Part shown: one piece after another, positions 3,701 through 5,207 of the stretch | How the letters are laid out: the number at the start of each line of letters is the position of its first letter | How positions within the stretch are numbered: position 1 is the stretch's first letter | From: a bacterium | Lineage (GTDB): Bacteria > RBG-13-66-14 | Direction of reading: 5' to 3' | Assembly (NCBI GenBank): GCA_021107695.1 | Contig: JAIOSI010000218.1 | Coordinates: forward strand, 1-5,207 | Length of the DNA: 5,207 bases | Translations under genes and position numbers: made by a program | Notes under the pieces: generated by a model | Databases searched by the model: none | What the model saw: the letters and a program-made list of their open reading frames with translations, nothing else | What the model was told of the DNA's origin: nothing

Positions 3701-4555
3701 TTACAGGTTCTCCTCGCACCACTCCTGCACCGTTTCAATCCCCGGTTGACGGTCTTCGGCAGACCTCCCCCGCAGTTTGGGGATGTCCAGACGGGCGATT
3801 CTGGTGATCATGATCGCCGCGTAGTCGCAGACCCGGTGGGCGTACATCGAACCGATGGTCGCCTCTTCGCTGCCCTCGATGAAGCACTCCCGCTCGTCGT
3901 CCAGCCGCTCGATCAGATCGGGGAGCATCGCCTCGCCGAGGTCAATCACCCGCCGACCGAGACCGTTCATCACCACGCCGTCCATGCCATACATGTACAG
4001 TCCCCAGCTGTTGTAGGCGGGGTCACTGTCCAGGCGGTAGAGCAGATACTCCATTTCTGGCAGAGCGATGATGCCGAAGATAGATTGACCGAAGGGGCTT
4101 TCCCAGACCAGATGATACATCCCCTGCTCCTCGAACTCCCCGCGCCAGCACAGCTCGCCGACCATCGTTTCCTGCTCACCTGGTGCCAGACCATCGCTGA
4201 TCTCGCCGTCGTCCATCATCTCCATCAGCGGAATGTCGAGAATATAATCCGGTGCGTGGACGCGCCTGAGTGTCAGGCGGGAGGAACCCCACAGCTCGTT
4301 CGCCCCAATCGCCTCATCGGTACTGTTGGTAAAGCTGAAGCCGAGGTACAGCTCCGGCTCCTCCAACGAGATCACCGGAGACTGCGTCCAGTTCCAGGGG
4401 GAGATGCGGTGGTCCGGGGCGAAGTCGTTGGTTGACTCCAGCTCGGCGGTAATTTCCGCCGTCGTCGGGAACTCTTCGGTCGGTGGCGGCTCCTTACCGT
4501 TACAACCCACGATGAGCAGGAGCAGGGTCAGAAAAATGGTGGGCAGGGCTTTCAT
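3701..4555 (-). CDS. Lipoprotein with beta-sandwich-like and helical domains
   Basis: This 284-residue lipoprotein is of unknown function. MKALPTIFLTLLLLIVGC is a lipoprotein signal peptide with lipobox IVGC, the lipidated Cys being residue 18. Asn at +2 (not Asp) suggests the outer membrane. A Pro/Glu-rich linker (19-40) precedes a probable beta-sandwich (about 60-165) with LYLGFSFTNSTDEAIG, LAPGE (123-127) and GMYHLVWESPFG (145-156). Such a run resembles small Ig-like or protease-inhibitor-like folds; this is inference. The C-terminal part (about 195-284) looks helical: RRVIDLGEAMLPDLIERLDD (201-220), GSEEATIGSMY (228-238) and RVCDYAAIMI (241-250). I have a general memory of a GSEEAT plus DYAA pattern in uncharacterised bacterial proteins but cannot name a family. 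The ATG at 4555 follows GGAGG by 6 bases. The upstream gap is 77 bases; a terminator-like hairpin follows the stop. Confidence 0.88.
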   Translation of the reverse strand: MKALPTIFLTLLLLIVGCNGKEPPPTEEFPTTAEITAELESTNDFAPDHRISPWNWTQSPVISLEEPELYLGFSFTNSTDEAIGANELWGSSRLTLRRVHAPDYILDIPLMEMMDDGEISDGLAPGEQETMVGELCWRGEFEEQGMYHLVWESPFGQSIFGIIALPEMEYLLYRLDSDPAYNSWGLYMYGMDGVVMNGLGRRVIDLGEAMLPDLIERLDDERECFIEGSEEATIGSMYAHRVCDYAAIMITRIARLDIPKLRGRSAEDRQPGIETVQEWCEENL

Positions 4556-4594
4556 GATGAACCTCCGGAGATTGTATGAGAGGCGGTTTTATAG

Positions 4595-4616
4595 GGGGCG
4601 TATTGCAATACGCCCC
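4595..4616. repeat. Perfect 22-base palindrome, family 1 type
   Basis: GGGGCGTATTG followed by its exact reverse complement forms a loopless palindrome, and TAC follows. It occupies most of the 77-base gap between the metallohydrolase stop and the lipoprotein start. It could stop or stabilise the upstream transcript, but there is no T run. A TATAAA box lies next to it on the minus strand, without a recognisable -35. Confidence 0.7.
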
Positions 4617-4632
4617 TACGGTTGCGTAAGGT

Positions 4633-5207
4633 TTATCCCGCTACGATCCGAATGGCGTTGGAGTAGATCCACGGTACGTACCTGTTGCTGAGTTTCCTGC
4701 CGAAGAGACGAGGCAGGCGTTGTTCCACCTCGACCCGGAAGATGCCGGAGTCAACCCGTTCCTCCAGTTTTCTGTCAACAACAATCCGCCACGGTTTACC
4801 GTTACGAAGCAGGGTGATGCGTCCCTCCGTTGGCAGGGTTACTCGCAGTCGCCAGGGGCTGTTGCCCGATGAAACCGTGTCGCCCATCAGGGCAGTTCTC
4901 TTTTTACCTACGGCGGAGAAGCGGAAGCCGTTCGCCGACCGCCAGAAGTCGTTGGCGATGAAGCTCCGTCCGGCAACCATTGCCTGGAGTAGGGTTCCCT
5001 CGGCTACCGCTGGCTCTAACCCCTCCAGCGGTTCACAGAGGACATGGAGTCGCAGGATTCGCATCGCCAGCGGGTAGGGCAGCAGGTGGAAGTCTTTCAG
5101 CAGCCGATAGAGCCGCCCGTGATTGTCGCAGCAGCCGATTACCGGTGCCGGGCGTTCTCGGAGCTGCTCATCCCAGCGGCGCAGGGTCTCCGACTTCGGT
5201 CCCCGCA
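4633..5207 (-). CDS. PHP-type metallohydrolase (CehA/McbA-like), C-terminal part
   Basis: Only the last 190 residues are in the window, and the start lies beyond the high-coordinate edge. The visible part opens with RGPKSETLRRWDEQL, then PVIGCCDNHG (21-30), LLPYPLAMRILRLHVLCEPL (41-60), a helical segment with LLQAMVAGRSFIANDFW, and ends RYVPWIYSNAIRIVAG. This order matches the C-terminal part of PHP-domain hydrolases annotated as CehA/McbA-like: the Asp-x-His of the metal site (Asp27, His29), the AGRSFIAND motif, a beta-rich domain and a closing WI(F/Y)SN motif. Most members I know have G-x-DAHG where this one has CCDNHG, so the metal ligands are kept. The reaction is probably metal-dependent hydrolysis of an ester or phosphoester; the substrate is unknown. 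Nothing shows whether the protein is exported, since the N-terminus is missing. Confidence 0.82.
   Translation of the reverse strand, partial: RGPKSETLRRWDEQLRERPAPVIGCCDNHGRLYRLLKDFHLLPYPLAMRILRLHVLCEPLEGLEPAVAEGTLLQAMVAGRSFIANDFWRSANGFRFSAVGKKRTALMGDTVSSGNSPWRLRVTLPTEGRITLLRNGKPWRIVVDRKLEERVDSGIFRVEVEQRLPRLFGRKLSNRYVPWIYSNAIRIVAG

Noticed and set aside
3659..4435. Long plus-strand reading frame of 258 residues
   Set aside because: It is antisense to the lipoprotein gene, which has a lipobox, a ribosome site and a terminator-like end. The plus frame also starts within a repeat hairpin.
434..4619. CRISPR-like array formed by the recurring hairpins
   Set aside because: The repeats are irregularly spaced over 4 kb, in both orientations, with variable arms and genes between them. 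There is no direct-repeat/spacer periodicity and no cas gene.
1..5207. A multi-gene defence, secretion or biosynthetic system
   Set aside because: The recognisable products share no known pathway, the gaps are wide and filled with repeats, and there are separate promoters and a terminator. Only shared strand links them.

Overview
The window is a moderately GC-rich bacterial chromosome segment in which every gene I can support lies on the minus strand. There are five complete genes, two genes cut by the window edges, and one small gene remnant. In transcription order, from high to low coordinates, they are: the C-terminal part of a PHP-type (CehA/McbA-like) metallohydrolase; a two-part outer-membrane-type lipoprotein; a small three-helix membrane protein; a PPC/DUF296-domain protein; a SAM-dependent methyltransferase with an N-terminal zinc ribbon; a solitary PilV/GspI-like type IV prepilin; and the N-terminal part of a secreted protein with an LPP20/FlgT-like pattern. 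I found no RNA genes, CRISPR array or intact insertion sequence.

The host is a Gram-negative (diderm) bacterium, judged from the lipoprotein, the prepilin and the signal peptide. The methyltransferase belongs to a family I associate with Bacteroidetes and related groups, and the intergenic repeats resemble those of uncultivated FCB-type lineages. The phylum cannot be fixed from this window, and the assignment is inference.

The genes look like separate transcription units and not one operon. The gaps between genes run from about 77 to 480 bases, and each gap carries at least one inverted-repeat element. Family 1 has a conserved GTAGGGGC edge and a variable but self-complementary inner arm (440, 490, 540, 1290, 2220, 2940, 3100, 3630, 4605). 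Family 2 has the core GCAACGC-ACC-GCGTTGC (561, 679, 1211, 2331). Family 3 is a C-rich/G-rich element (1308, 2159, 3031). There is one good promoter (3539-3567), one fair promoter (382-410) and one intrinsic-terminator-like hairpin (3659-3695).

The most interesting points are interactions between repeats and genes. A family 2 copy is translated as the C-terminus of the DUF296 protein. Another family 2 copy cuts off a second prepilin-like gene start exactly where its hydrophobic segment should begin. The last codons of the small membrane protein gene are duplicated about 114 bases downstream of it. The methyltransferase appears to start at CTG behind a perfect AGGAGG. I see no new multi-gene system. 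The proteins have no obvious shared pathway, and the unusual biology here is repeat-driven remodelling of gene ends.
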